A stretch of 52,885 nucleotides of DNA from a bacterium (GCA_009995545.1 JAACPI010000008.1:1-52885), one strand, 5' to 3'; shown: positions 1 through 8,602, numbered from the stretch's first letter. The notes: generated from the sequence alone by a model not told the origin. Numbers and translations are program-made.

Positions 1-56
1 GGAATTCCCCCCAACCCCCACTTCCGCCCGCCCGCAGAAGCGACTCTTTCGGATTG
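1..56 (+). repeat. Left arm of a 56-bp perfect inverted repeat
   Basis: Positions 1-56 are the exact reverse complement of 1310-1365. The arm is GC- and C-rich compared with the AT-rich surroundings and begins exactly at the window edge, so it may continue outside. The two arms enclose the XRE regulator and the methyltransferase gene. Confidence 0.9.
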
Positions 57-217
57 AAAAACTGCCAAAGAACCTGAAAAAATATCGTCTCGAACTTCAT
101 TTTGGGCCAAAAGCGGGCTTCCCTCATTTTTAATTGGACTAAATTCATTTTACTTGTTATCATATTTATGAAGGGTTAGATAAGCACCCATACTAATACT
201 ATCATACTTTGGAAACT

Positions 218-433
218 ATGAAAAGTCAAAACAATAGTGAAACAATTGGGGATAAGATAAAACTACTTAGAAATAAGCAGGGTTTAACGCAGGACGAATT
301 GGCGAGAAAATCAGATCTTCCCTATACAACGCTGACCAAAATTGAAACAAATGTTATCACTAAGCCTTCTATTCAGACCGTTATGAAGATAGCCAAGGGT
401 TTGGGGATGACAATTGATGAGTTAATGAACTAA
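218..433 (+). CDS. XRE-family helix-turn-helix transcriptional regulator
   Basis: A 71-residue protein that is almost entirely a Cro/CI-type HTH domain: residues about 10-65 contain the typical pattern KIKLLRNKQGLTQDELARKS followed by a recognition helix region (PYTTLTKIE) and the closing segment IAKGLGMTIDELMN. Such proteins bind DNA as dimers and usually repress their own operon or a neighbour. The frame is open from a TTG at 209, but the ATG at 218 gives the usual family start. The methyltransferase begins 5 bp after the stop, so the two are probably cotranscribed. The target is not known. Confidence 0.85.
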   Translation: MKSQNNSETIGDKIKLLRNKQGLTQDELARKSDLPYTTLTKIETNVITKPSIQTVMKIAKGLGMTIDELMN

Positions 434-438
434 ATTGT

Positions 439-1302
439 ATGAGGAATTTTCAAAAATTGTGGAATAAAAGTGCTGTAATTTATAACAAGTACGGTTTAAC
501 ATTTCCACAATATAAAAAAACGAATAAATTTATAACTGAAATCGTCCCCATTAAGCACGGGCAGATTGTGGTCGATTTAGCCTGCGGTACTGGGTTTACA
601 ACAAAATATATTTTGGAAAAGTTAGGTATCACTGGCATGATTTATGCTTTGGATTTTTCGTTTGAAATGATAAAACAAGCCAAAAAGAATATAGACGCAA
701 AAAATGTAAAATTTATTTTAGCCCCAGCAGAAAAAATATCCACTATCATCCCCGAAAAAGTCGACCTAGTATTATGTAATTCTTCTTTTTGGCAATTTAC
801 CGACTACGAGAAAGTATTAAGGGGCGTTAGCAAAACCTTAAAAGATAACGGAGTTTTTATTTTTAATCTCAATCAGCAGTTTTATGACTTTGGAATAAAA
901 GAGATATCTCACAGAAAAATGATTCTACAAGCTATATTTTCAGAATTAAAGGACAGAGGATATAATCCTGAGAATAAATTAAGAGAAAAACTTAATCAAA
1001 ATCAAATAAAACAATTGGCTATTAAAAATGGATTGAAACTTATGGAAGCAAAAATCCTTGAATTTCCAGGTTCCACATTAGAGGATAATATTAATTTTTT
1101 CAAAATTCCAGCTGTTGCACCATTTTTTGAAAAGGTCCCCGACTCAGTTCGTCAAAGCATTCTAAAAAAAGTTTACAATACATTAAAAACTAAGATAGAC
1201 AATACCTCGAAAAATAAATGGGTTTATTTTACTTTGAAAAAGAATTTGCCGCCAAACCGAGCGAAGCTCGAGGTTCCGCTAAAAGCGGAACGAAAAACTT
1301 AA
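439..1302 (+). CDS. Class I SAM-dependent methyltransferase (UbiE/Methyltransf_11-like)
   Basis: A 287-residue protein with a Rossmann-type methyltransferase core. Motif I is VVDLACGTGFTTKY (about residues 45-58), an acidic residue ending beta-2 is seen in ALDFSFEM, and the motif IV region is KVDLVLCNSSFWQF. The substrate cannot be told from sequence. The gene sits 5 bp after an XRE regulator and both lie between arms of a perfect inverted repeat. The C-terminal tail after about residue 270 (rich in P, K, E and R) comes from repeat-like sequence with hairpins and is unlikely to be part of the native fold. This suggests that the original C-terminus was replaced or extended when the repeat arrived. 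Confidence 0.8.
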   Translation: MRNFQKLWNKSAVIYNKYGLTFPQYKKTNKFITEIVPIKHGQIVVDLACGTGFTTKYILEKLGITGMIYALDFSFEMIKQAKKNIDAKNVKFILAPAEKISTIIPEKVDLVLCNSSFWQFTDYEKVLRGVSKTLKDNGVFIFNLNQQFYDFGIKEISHRKMILQAIFSELKDRGYNPENKLREKLNQNQIKQLAIKNGLKLMEAKILEFPGSTLEDNINFFKIPAVAPFFEKVPDSVRQSILKKVYNTLKTKIDNTSKNKWVYFTLKKNLPPNRAKLEVPLKAERKT

Positions 1303-1309
1303 AATCGTC

Positions 1310-1365
1310 CAATCCGAAAGAGTCGCTTCTGCGGGCGGGCGGAAGTGGGGGTTGGGGGGAATTCC
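1310..1365 (-). repeat. Right arm of a 56-bp perfect inverted repeat
   Basis: Exact reverse complement of positions 1-56. It starts a few bases after the methyltransferase stop codon. The last ~18 codons of that gene (from about 1249) already read through repeat-like sequence with two small hairpins, which suggests that the repeat or its flank supplies the present end of the gene. It could be a terminal inverted repeat of a small mobile cassette or a dispersed repeat present twice. Confidence 0.9.
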
Positions 1366-1624
1366 GCCCGCCCTACAAATTTTGGGCGAAATCTGTTCGA
1401 ATTTTTTCGAACGCACACCGCCATTAAAATAAGAAATTATTAGAATACAATCCACAGGAAAGTCTGAGTTATTCGAAGTTGCTAAAATTTTATTCGTTAC
1501 AGATCTTAAAACCTCGACGGGAAATTACCTTTTGGGTTTTTAAGGACGAGTTAGTATTAATAACCGATATAGTCACAAAACGTTTTTGTGTTGTGCTAGA
1601 ATTAAAGTATATAGATAGCTGAAA
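1366..1624. other. Intergenic region with one hairpin
   Basis: No coding sequence is supported here. A 7-bp stem with a TTTT loop (GTTCGAA at 1395-1401, TTCGAAC at 1406-1412) lies 30 bp after the inverted repeat and could terminate transcription from the left, although no T-run follows. The rest is AT-rich spacer leading to the next gene at 1625. Confidence 0.5.
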
Positions 1625-2236
1625 ATGCCCAAAAGAAAAAAAGTAGTTTTACCACCACATAAAAACCTTTTACTTGTAATTCAACAGGTATTTGATCGAC
1701 ACCCAAAAGTAAAATTTATTTCTGTTGTAGTATTATTATTCTCTTACTTTTTGTTTGTGTCTTTTGCCCACGGAATAAAGCAAGGTTTGCTAATAAGTGT
1801 TCTTACTTGGTCTTTTTTTGTGCTTTGTACGCCCGTAGCCGAGGCAGGGATACTTATTGATTTTCCAATGCGTTTAATTACCAAAATTAGAATGGTATAT
1901 TCCGAAATAATGGTTTGGTTAGTAGCGATAATAATAAACATTGTTGTATTTATTACTAATCCTAAAATTTATGAGCAAACATTACTTTTGTCTCTTTTTA
2001 AACATGTATTAGATGCCCCTTATCCTTACTGGATAATTATATTCTTTTCTGCAGTAGGAACTTTTTTATCTATTTATATTGCAGATTCTATAATGGACTC
2101 AAAAAAACATAAAAACATACACCCCAGTTTTTTGTTTAAACACAAAACAGTTGTTTTTATTTTTTTAATTATTCTAGTTGTGGTTTTTTATGATTTTCTG
2201 CTTAATAAGATGGGTGTATCTATACCTCTAATTTAG
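1625..2236 (+). CDS. Multi-pass membrane protein of unknown function
   Basis: A 203-residue protein that I do not recognise. A basic N-terminus (MPKRKKVV) is followed by about five hydrophobic segments (roughly residues 29-48, 55-75, 93-113, 133-155 and 175-196). A conserved-looking loop with PVAEAGILIDFPMRL lies between the second and third segments. It stands alone between the inverted-repeat cassette and the rRNA methyltransferase, 43 bp away. There is no signal for substrate or partner. An integral inner-membrane protein is the only safe statement. Confidence 0.7.
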   Translation: MPKRKKVVLPPHKNLLLVIQQVFDRHPKVKFISVVVLLFSYFLFVSFAHGIKQGLLISVLTWSFFVLCTPVAEAGILIDFPMRLITKIRMVYSEIMVWLVAIIINIVVFITNPKIYEQTLLLSLFKHVLDAPYPYWIIIFFSAVGTFLSIYIADSIMDSKKHKNIHPSFLFKHKTVVFIFLIILVVVFYDFLLNKMGVSIPLI

Positions 2237-2279
2237 CGTCTTTCTTTTCTTTTTAACCATTAATACGCATAATCAGCAC

Positions 2280-3446
2280 ATGTCATACCCTATTTTAAAA
2301 TTAAAGTCCGGTCGAGAAGCAAGTGTTGGATTCAAACACCCCTGGATTTTTTCAGGTGCCCTAGAAGAAATAACTACCTCTGTTGAATTAGGTGCTTTGG
2401 TTCATATAGCAGATCGAAACGGTAGAATTATAGCGACTGGTGGGTATGAAGGAGAATCAAATATAGCAGTAAGAGTCTATAGTTTTTCCGAAACTGAAAT
2501 TGATGAGGCCTGGATAACAAAAACTTTAGAAAATGCCCAAGGCAAGAGAGAAATTTTAGGGTATGGTCCAAAAACAGATACTACTGGTTATAGATTGGTT
2601 TTTAGTGAGTCCGATAATCTTCCAGGTTTAGTTATTGATAGATATAGTGATGTTTTAGTGTTTCAAGTTTCCACAGCAAGTATACGTTTGTTACTTCCAT
2701 TAATCACTAAAGCTTGTGTAGAAGTTTTTAAACCAAAGTCCGTTATTTATAAAAATGTTGAGGTAAATGAAATTTTACATGGAGAAGCAGAAGAAAATGT
2801 AGAATTCTTAGAGTATGGAAAAAAGTTCGTATCCAACGTTTTGAAGGGGCAAAAAACAGGTTTCTTTTTAGATCAAAAAGATTTAAGACAGTTAGTTTCT
2901 AAATATTCTGATGATAAGAAAGTTTTAAACCTGTTTTCTTACACTGGGGCAACTAGTGTTGCAGCTCTTTTAGGTGGTGCTTTATCAGTACACAATGTTG
3001 ACGAGTCCGAGGCTGCTCTAGAAGTCAGCTCTACCCTTGCCAAGTTAAATAAGGCAGACCCGAAAAAACTAACAACCGATAGGGCTGATGTTTTTACATG
3101 GTTAAACGAAAACACTAAAGATTTATACGATATGGTAATTTTAGATCCACCTGCATTAACCAAGACTAAAAAAGATAAAGAGTCCGCTGGTAAGGCATAT
3201 CATTTTTTAAATAGAGCTGCAATGCGTCTTGTAAAAGAAGGGGGTATTTTAGTAACTTCCAGCTGCTCACACTTTTTTACTGTTGATGACTTGGCCTTTA
3301 CACTTAGGCGTGCTTCGGTTCAGGCTGGAGTTAATTTAGAGGTTTTAAACTATACAATTCAGTCACCAGATCACCCACTTTCGGTTTACTGGCCTGAAGG
3401 TTTGTATTTAAAATCTTTTATTTGTAGGGTTACAAAAAATAACTAA
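2280..3446 (+). CDS. rlmI: PUA-domain class I rRNA methyltransferase (RlmI/RlmK-like)
   Basis: At 388 residues this is the usual length of RlmI (YccW), which methylates C1962 of 23S rRNA using SAM. The N-terminal PUA domain starts with LKSGREASVGFKHPWIFSGA. The central domain contains GQKTGFFLDQKDLR. SAM-binding motif I is VLNLFSYTGATSVAALLGGA, and the catalytic region has VILDPPALTK and a later VTSSCSHFF, with Cys as expected for m5C-type enzymes. A CATAAT hexamer (2268-2273) ends 6 bp before the ATG and there is no Shine-Dalgarno site. The stop overlaps the convergent transporter gene by 4 bp. The exact target base is inferred from family membership. Confidence 0.88.
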   Translation: MSYPILKLKSGREASVGFKHPWIFSGALEEITTSVELGALVHIADRNGRIIATGGYEGESNIAVRVYSFSETEIDEAWITKTLENAQGKREILGYGPKTDTTGYRLVFSESDNLPGLVIDRYSDVLVFQVSTASIRLLLPLITKACVEVFKPKSVIYKNVEVNEILHGEAEENVEFLEYGKKFVSNVLKGQKTGFFLDQKDLRQLVSKYSDDKKVLNLFSYTGATSVAALLGGALSVHNVDESEAALEVSSTLAKLNKADPKKLTTDRADVFTWLNENTKDLYDMVILDPPALTKTKKDKESAGKAYHFLNRAAMRLVKEGGILVTSSCSHFFTVDDLAFTLRRASVQAGVNLEVLNYTIQSPDHPLSVYWPEGLYLKSFICRVTKNN

Positions 3447-4810
3447 AGATTCTGCTTAATTGTAACTGCTAAAAAGATTACAAAAAATACTAAGGCGATA
3501 AACATTAGCGCTATTCTCCAAAACTTTGGCTGGTAATGCTTTTTTAGGTATTTTTTGTTTAAAATATATACTAAAGGAAAGGCTACCATCATCGCTGCAG
3601 CATTAAGTAGGGCACTTAAAGTTAACAAAAGTCTTGGTTCTTTTACTCCAAACATAAGCAAGGCTATTCCTAATATAATTTGAGCCCACAAAGCCATGTA
3701 AAAAGCCAAGCTTAGATTAAACTTTTTGCCCTTTTTATAGGTAGTTAGCAAAATATTTTCACTAATAATTCGGCTACTGCTTTCTAAAACACCTATTTGG
3801 GTTGAAAACAGCATAAGCAGGGCAGTAAGTAAAAAAGATGTACCTACGAAAACATTGGTTCTTTGGCTTATTACCTCTACTTCTTTATAAATAAAACTTA
3901 ATCCGTCTTCTACCTGTAAACCGTGCAAAAGGCTTTTACTTAAAACAGCTAAAATGGCGATAGTAATAAAACCTAAACCAAAGAATACTAAAAAATGTTC
4001 GGCATTTACTGTTTTCCAAAGTTTTTCCCAGGTTTTCCTATTTTTATCATTATCTTCAAAGGTTTGCCCCTCAATATCTACAACTTCGTTTGATTTGGTA
4101 AACAAGGAGGTTATTTTTGCGGCAAATTTACCCATACCCAAACCCTTCTCTTTAATATAGTAACTTTGTGCAAAGTTTAAATTTCCCCCAGCACCACTAA
4201 ATGCAAAAGCCCCTAAAAAAGCTGCAATACTTACACCTTTTGGAAAAAACCAAAAACCTTCGCCTTTACCTACCAAACCCAGTGTAAAATCTGCCCAGTC
4301 TTTAGAGTTTGTTAAATAGATAGTTAAGATTAATATTAAGGGTAGCCCAACCATTATTATGGTTTTTTGTAGCGTTTCCATAGTTTTATAAAGGGATTTT
4401 CCTACAGTTAAAATAACCCCCACTACTAGTAAAATTACAATGGCAATTAATGTTTGGCTATTTAGGTTAAAAAGTTTCGAAATTATCTGTGCGCTTGCAG
4501 AGGAAAATCCGGGTAAAGCCCAAGGTATAAAAGTAGAAATTACAAACCAATAAGGCAGTGCTGGGTGGAGTTTTTTAAAGCCTAAGAATATGCTCTCACC
4601 CCAATATAGGGTGTAGCGCATAATTTCGGTGTTTAAGATAAACTGGAAAGCTATTCCTAGAAGAGCCCCCCAAATTAGCCCTAGGCCGTAATTGGCAGTA
4701 ATATACGGCCACAAAATAAGTTCCCCACTTCCTAATGCTAAACCTAAAAGTATAAAAGTTGGTCCTAGGGTTTTTTTAAGGCTTAAGGGCTGTGGTAGGT
4801 CATTCTTCAT
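3443..4810 (-). CDS. Nramp-related (SLC11-like) membrane transporter
   Basis: A 455-residue protein with about 11 membrane segments in the order and spacing of the Nramp family (divalent metal or Mg2+/Al3+ transport coupled to protons). Segment 1 carries LALGSGELILWPYITANYG where classical Nramps have the metal-binding DPGN motif, and segment 6 carries FSGAGGNLNFAQ where they have MPH. The canonical metal ligands are therefore missing, placing it with divergent Nramp-related proteins whose substrate is uncertain. Segments 10-11 are present at the C-terminus. A TAAAAT hexamer (minus strand, 4817-4822) ends 6 nt before the ATG. The gene is convergent with rlmI (4-bp overlap). Confidence 0.8.
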   Translation of the reverse strand: MKNDLPQPLSLKKTLGPTFILLGLALGSGELILWPYITANYGLGLIWGALLGIAFQFILNTEIMRYTLYWGESIFLGFKKLHPALPYWFVISTFIPWALPGFSSASAQIISKLFNLNSQTLIAIVILLVVGVILTVGKSLYKTMETLQKTIIMVGLPLILILTIYLTNSKDWADFTLGLVGKGEGFWFFPKGVSIAAFLGAFAFSGAGGNLNFAQSYYIKEKGLGMGKFAAKITSLFTKSNEVVDIEGQTFEDNDKNRKTWEKLWKTVNAEHFLVFFGLGFITIAILAVLSKSLLHGLQVEDGLSFIYKEVEVISQRTNVFVGTSFLLTALLMLFSTQIGVLESSSRIISENILLTTYKKGKKFNLSLAFYMALWAQIILGIALLMFGVKEPRLLLTLSALLNAAAMMVAFPLVYILNKKYLKKHYQPKFWRIALMFIALVFFVIFLAVTIKQNL

Positions 4811-4864
4811 CTTTCTATTTTAACATAATTGTTGTTGTAAATTGCCAAGTATTTTGTTGTCATA

Positions 4865-4894
4865 TTTCCTTACTTATGTTATATTTTCCTTACT
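4865..4894 (+). promoter_or_regulatory. Direct repeat upstream of antitoxin gene, candidate operator
   Basis: The 10-mer TTTCCTTACT occurs at 4865-4874 and again at 4885-4894, exactly 20 bp apart, the second copy abutting the ATG of the AbrB-like gene. A TATATT -10-like hexamer (4880-4885) lies between them. Autoregulation by the antitoxin at these repeats is an inference. Confidence 0.45.
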
Positions 4895-5167
4895 ATGTCT
4901 AAGACCGTAAGGATTACAAGTAAACGTCAACTGACCATCCCCGTTGAAATTTTTGAGAAAATGGGCTTAAAAAGAGGTCAAAATCTTTTAGCCGAAGAGA
5001 GAGACGGTGCGTTAATATTAACTTCTGCTGAAAGCAAATTACAAAAATTAAGAGGTAGTTTAAAAGTTCCTAAAAAGTATGTAGGTTTAGAGATTAATGA
5101 TTTAGTTGAGCAAGCTAAAAAAGACTATTTTAAAAAGATTTATGGCACAGGTAAAAAAGAAGAATAA
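4895..5167 (+). CDS. AbrB/MazE-type (SpoVT-AbrB) antitoxin
   Basis: A 90-residue protein with an N-terminal swapped-hairpin AbrB DNA-binding domain: RITSKRQLTIPVEIFEKMGL, then LLAEERDGALILTS. The C-terminal half (about residues 48-90) is charged and would wrap the toxin. It overlaps the PIN-domain gene by 26 bp, the usual arrangement of a type II toxin-antitoxin pair in which the antitoxin is made first and represses the operon. A 10-bp direct repeat just upstream is a candidate operator. The alternative is a stand-alone AbrB regulator, but the partner gene makes that less likely. Confidence 0.85.
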   Translation: MSKTVRITSKRQLTIPVEIFEKMGLKRGQNLLAEERDGALILTSAESKLQKLRGSLKVPKKYVGLEINDLVEQAKKDYFKKIYGTGKKEE

Positions 5168-5558
5168 ATATTTTGTAGACGCTAATTACTTTATTCGGTT
5201 TCTGATAGATGACTCAGCTAAACAAGTAGCTGAGGTCGAAAAGCTATTTTTAGATGCTTCTAGGGATAAAGTAAATTTACATACCTCAGTTTTGGTTATC
5301 TTTGAGATAAAATGGGTTTTATCCTCTCTCTATGAGTTTAAAAAGACCCGCATCGTAGATTCTATAGAGGAGTTGCTATCACTGGACTTTATAAAGTTTG
5401 AGGAAAAAGATCTTTTAAAAATATCTTTAGGCCTGTACAGGTATTCCAACTTATCTTTAGAGGATTGTTATCACTTAGTTCTTGCAAAGAGCTTAAATGT
5501 AGACAGTATTGCTACCTTTGATAAAAAATTATCCCGCTACTTTAAAAAATATGAATGA
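5142..5558 (+). CDS. vapC: PIN-domain ribonuclease toxin (VapC-like)
   Basis: A 138-residue protein with the four acidic residues of PIN RNases in order: VDANYF near the N-terminus (D13), an internal Glu in VIFEIKW, LEDCYHLVLA, and ATFDKKLSRY at the end. Such toxins cut tRNA or rRNA when freed from their antitoxin. The frame extends further upstream to 5106, but the ATG at 5142 places the first PIN Asp at the usual distance from the N-terminus and overlaps the antitoxin gene by 26 bp. Its stop overlaps the dnaG start by 8 bp (5551-5558), so toxin and primase are likely translated from one mRNA. Confidence 0.85.
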   Translation: MAQVKKKNKYFVDANYFIRFLIDDSAKQVAEVEKLFLDASRDKVNLHTSVLVIFEIKWVLSSLYEFKKTRIVDSIEELLSLDFIKFEEKDLLKISLGLYRYSNLSLEDCYHLVLAKSLNVDSIATFDKKLSRYFKKYE

Positions 5559-7278
5559 TCTTGTAACTGAGGTAAAAACTAGAATAGATATCATTGATGT
5601 AATTGGCAAGTACGTTACTGTAAAAAAAGCCGGAAGTAACTACCAATCACTTTGCCCTTTTCACAGCGAAAAAACCCCAAGTTTTATGATTAATCGGGAG
5701 TTGCAGATATATAAATGTTTTGGTTGTGGAAAAGGGGGGGATGTTTTTGATTTTGTTATGGAAATGGAGGGAATAGAGTTTGCCGATGCACTAAATAAAC
5801 TCGCAGAAGAGCTGAGTATAGACACCTCTTTATACGGTCACACAAAAAAAACCACAAACAACAGTATTTTGTACGAAATAAATGAAGCAGCATTAAAATT
5901 TTACGAGTACACCTTGCTTAATTTAAAAGTTGGAAAAATTGCCTTAGAATACCTTAACGAGAGGGGCTTAAATGAGGACCATATTAAAGAATTTAGGTTA
6001 GGTTACGCCCCAAACTCTTGGAATTCTTTGTATAACTATTTAATAAAGAAAAAGTATAAAGAGGCAGATATTTTAAAAGCGGGCTTAATAAAGCAGGGTC
6101 AGGGGGGCGGTTATTACGACTCTTATCGAGGCAGAATTATATTCCCGCTAGAAAACCAAGGTGGAAAAGTTGTGGGATTTTCCGGTAGAACTATTATTGA
6201 TGAAGACCCAAAGTACATAAACACCAAGGAAACCCCTATTTTTAATAAAAGTGAGTTCGTATTTAACCTAAATAGAGCCAAAACAGAAATTAGAAGACAA
6301 AAGGAGGTTATTGTAACCGAGGGGGAATTTGACGCCATAAAACCCTATATTAAGGGTATTAAAAACATTGTTGCCTTAAAAGGCACCGCGTTTACCGCCC
6401 TCCAAGCAAAACTTTTAAAAAGGTATGCCGAAACAGCCTACATATTTTTTGATAGTGATAGTGCCGGAGATTCCGCTGCACTTAGGGGTATAGAGATAGC
6501 TACAAAGGTTGGTTTAGATATTAAGGTGGCTAGTTTACCTGGCAAATATAAAGATCCTGACGAAGCAGCAAGCCAGTCTATAGATTTAATATATAAAGCT
6601 GTAGAAAATGCTGTTCCTGCGTATGACTATTATTTTAGCTATGCATTAAAGCAAAATGACTATAAAGATGCTCTAGGTAAAAAGAATATTAGTGAGTTTT
6701 TAATGCCTAAAATCAATAAAATTGAAGACCCTATTCTTAAAGATCACTACACTAAAAAACTTTCTGAGCTATTAGAAATTTCGGAGGAGGTTTTAAAGAG
6801 TACTCCCCGCAGTGAGGATAAAAAAGAAAATCTTAAAATGGAAGAAAAATATGTGGATCCTGTTGAGGATGCTTTATTTGTCTATCTTATTAGGTGTAAT
6901 GAAGAAATTTTTAAAAAGAATTTTTCTGAGGTTTCTAAAGAAAAATTATTACCTGAAAATCTTCTTAATCTTCTTATTGCGTATGAACAAAAGGTTATCT
7001 TAGGCAAAGATAAAAAGCCCGGCTTTATTAAAGAGAACAAGCTAGAATCACTATTATTAAAGCAACTAGGGGATTTTGATGAGTCTGTAGAGTTTCAAGA
7101 TAGGGTAATTTTAAGCCATATTCGAAATTACAAAGAAAAAAAGATAAAGCTAGAAATTAAAAATTTAACTGCCCAATTAAAAGACGCACAAGAGCTTGGT
7201 GACAACGAAAGACTGGACAAATTACAAAAAAAGTTTAGAATGCTAACGAACGTACTAAAAAAGTCTGAAAAGCCTTAA
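5551..7278 (+). CDS. dnaG: DNA primase DnaG
   Basis: About 575 residues, the usual DnaG length. The N-terminal CHC2 zinc domain has C35, H38, C56 and C59 (CPFH ... KCFGC). The catalytic core includes the sequence YRGRIIFPLENQGGKVVGFSGR, and the Toprim metal-binding region has VTEGEFDAI (about residue 257) and FFDSDSAGD (about residue 300). The C-terminal helicase-binding part is lysine- and glutamate-rich. The ATG at 5551 is chosen because it starts at the canonical MNDLVTEVKTRIDIIDVI; the frame is open a little upstream. It makes RNA primers at the replication fork. It overlaps the VapC-like toxin gene by 8 bp and precedes rpoD, as in the classical dnaG-rpoD cluster. Confidence 0.95.
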   Translation: MNDLVTEVKTRIDIIDVIGKYVTVKKAGSNYQSLCPFHSEKTPSFMINRELQIYKCFGCGKGGDVFDFVMEMEGIEFADALNKLAEELSIDTSLYGHTKKTTNNSILYEINEAALKFYEYTLLNLKVGKIALEYLNERGLNEDHIKEFRLGYAPNSWNSLYNYLIKKKYKEADILKAGLIKQGQGGGYYDSYRGRIIFPLENQGGKVVGFSGRTIIDEDPKYINTKETPIFNKSEFVFNLNRAKTEIRRQKEVIVTEGEFDAIKPYIKGIKNIVALKGTAFTALQAKLLKRYAETAYIFFDSDSAGDSAALRGIEIATKVGLDIKVASLPGKYKDPDEAASQSIDLIYKAVENAVPAYDYYFSYALKQNDYKDALGKKNISEFLMPKINKIEDPILKDHYTKKLSELLEISEEVLKSTPRSEDKKENLKMEEKYVDPVEDALFVYLIRCNEEIFKKNFSEVSKEKLLPENLLNLLIAYEQKVILGKDKKPGFIKENKLESLLLKQLGDFDESVEFQDRVILSHIRNYKEKKIKLEIKNLTAQLKDAQELGDNERLDKLQKKFRMLTNVLKKSEKP

Positions 7279-7336
7279 TATAAATTTATACTCATAATTT
7301 TTAACAAATTAAAATCCCCCTTAAGTAATAATTTTT

Positions 7337-7355
7337 AAATCGCCTTTTGCGATTT
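7337..7355 (+). promoter_or_regulatory. Hairpin between dnaG and rpoD
   Basis: A 7-bp perfect stem, AAATCGC (7337-7343) and GCGATTT (7349-7355), with a CTTTT loop, ends 19 bp before the rpoD ATG. A TTGACA hexamer (7354-7359) overlaps its end. It lacks a strong T-run, so it may be a processing or attenuation element rather than a full terminator. Confidence 0.5.
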
Positions 7356-7374
7356 GACATTTACAAATACCCTT

Positions 7375-8469
7375 ATGGCTAAAAAGGTAGAAAAACTAAC
7401 CAAGGAACAAATATTAGATGAGCTTGTTAAAAAAGGAAAAGCTCAGGGATACCTGTTACAAGATCAAATAATTAAAGAGTTTCCAGAGGCCGAAAAAAAC
7501 TTGGAACTTTTAGATCAACTATACGAAAAACTTATTGAAGAAGGTTTAGATGTACTTGAAAACGAAGAAGAAGTTAGAGAAATGCAAAAAGCACCTAGTA
7601 TGGATGATGAAGCTGTTTTAAAAACTGCTTTAGATAAAAGTATAGCTGGGGATCCTGTACGAATGTATTTGCGAGATATAGGAAAAGTTAAACTTTTAAA
7701 TGCAGCAGAAGAGGTAGATTTAGCCCAAAGAATTGAAAAAAATGACCCAGTAGCGCGTGAAAAACTAATAAATGCCAACCTTAGACTTGTGGTAAGTATT
7801 GCCAAAAAGTATATGGGAAGAGGTTTAACTTTTTTAGATTTAATTCAAGAGGGAAACATGGGCCTAATGAAGGCCGTTGAAAAGTTTGACTGGAGACGTG
7901 GCTTTAAATTTAGCACTTATGCCACTTGGTGGATAAGACAGGCCATCACAAGAGCTATTGCTGATCAGGCACGTACAATTAGAATTCCTGTGCACATGAT
8001 CGAAACTATAAACAAGTTTAAAAAGATGCAGAGGGAACTTGAGCAGAAGTTTGAAAGGCCTCCAACCCCAGAGGAAATAGCTGAAAAGATGGAGATTGAA
8101 CCAGAAAAGGCTAGGGAAATAATGAAAATTTCATTGGAGCCTACATCTTTAGAAAGTTCCATTGGAGAAGATCAAGACACACAGCTTAAAGAATTTATTA
8201 GTGATGATGCCAGTCTTAGTCCAGAAGATCAGGCAAGCTACGAGTTACTAAAAGGTCAAATAACAGGTGTGCTAGATACCTTAAGCCCTAGAGAAAAAAA
8301 GGTTTTAGAGTTACGTTTTGGTTTAGAAGACCACCAACCTCGAACTTTAGAAGAAGTTGGAAAAGTATTTGGCGTTACAAGAGAACGAATAAGACAAATA
8401 GAAGCTAAAGCTTTAAGAAAATTAAGACATCCAAGCCGAAGCAGAAAACTTAAAGATTATTTGAGGTAA
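7375..8469 (+). CDS. rpoD: Primary sigma factor RpoD (sigma-70)
   Basis: About 364 residues. A short region 1.1-like N-terminus is followed by region 1.2 ([20 protein letters not shown]), region 2 with the core-binding and -10-recognising segments ([32 protein letters not shown]), region 3 around [20 protein letters not shown], and region 4 with [20 protein letters not shown] and the -35-binding helix-turn-helix [20 protein letters not shown]. It lacks the long non-conserved insert of E. coli RpoD. The frame is open from a TTG at 7354, but the ATG at 7375 gives the natural MAKKVEKL start. It directs RNA polymerase to the TATAAT-type promoters seen across this window. Confidence 0.95.
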   Translation: MAKKVEKLTKEQILDELVKKGKAQGYLLQDQIIKEFPEAEKNLELLDQLYEKLIEEGLDVLENEEEVREMQKAPSMDDEAVLKTALDKSIAGDPVRMYLRDIGKVKLLNAAEEVDLAQRIEKNDPVAREKLINANLRLVVSIAKKYMGRGLTFLDLIQEGNMGLMKAVEKFDWRRGFKFSTYATWWIRQAITRAIADQARTIRIPVHMIETINKFKKMQRELEQKFERPPTPEEIAEKMEIEPEKAREIMKISLEPTSLESSIGEDQDTQLKEFISDDASLSPEDQASYELLKGQITGVLDTLSPREKKVLELRFGLEDHQPRTLEEVGKVFGVTRERIRQIEAKALRKLRHPSRSRKLKDYLR

Positions 8470-8602
8470 ATAGACTTAAGAACTGAAGAACAAAATAGTT
8501 GAAATCTAGATAGAAGGCTAGTATTTACTCACTGATTGTCTTTAGCGAGATAATTCTGTATTTGGGTGCGAGATTATTTCTAATTTAGCCTAAACTTTTC
8601 TT

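Noticed and set aside
1218-1427. Plus-strand open frame across the right inverted repeat
   Set aside because: It is a frame shadow of the methyltransferase end plus GC-rich repeat; the predicted protein is low complexity.
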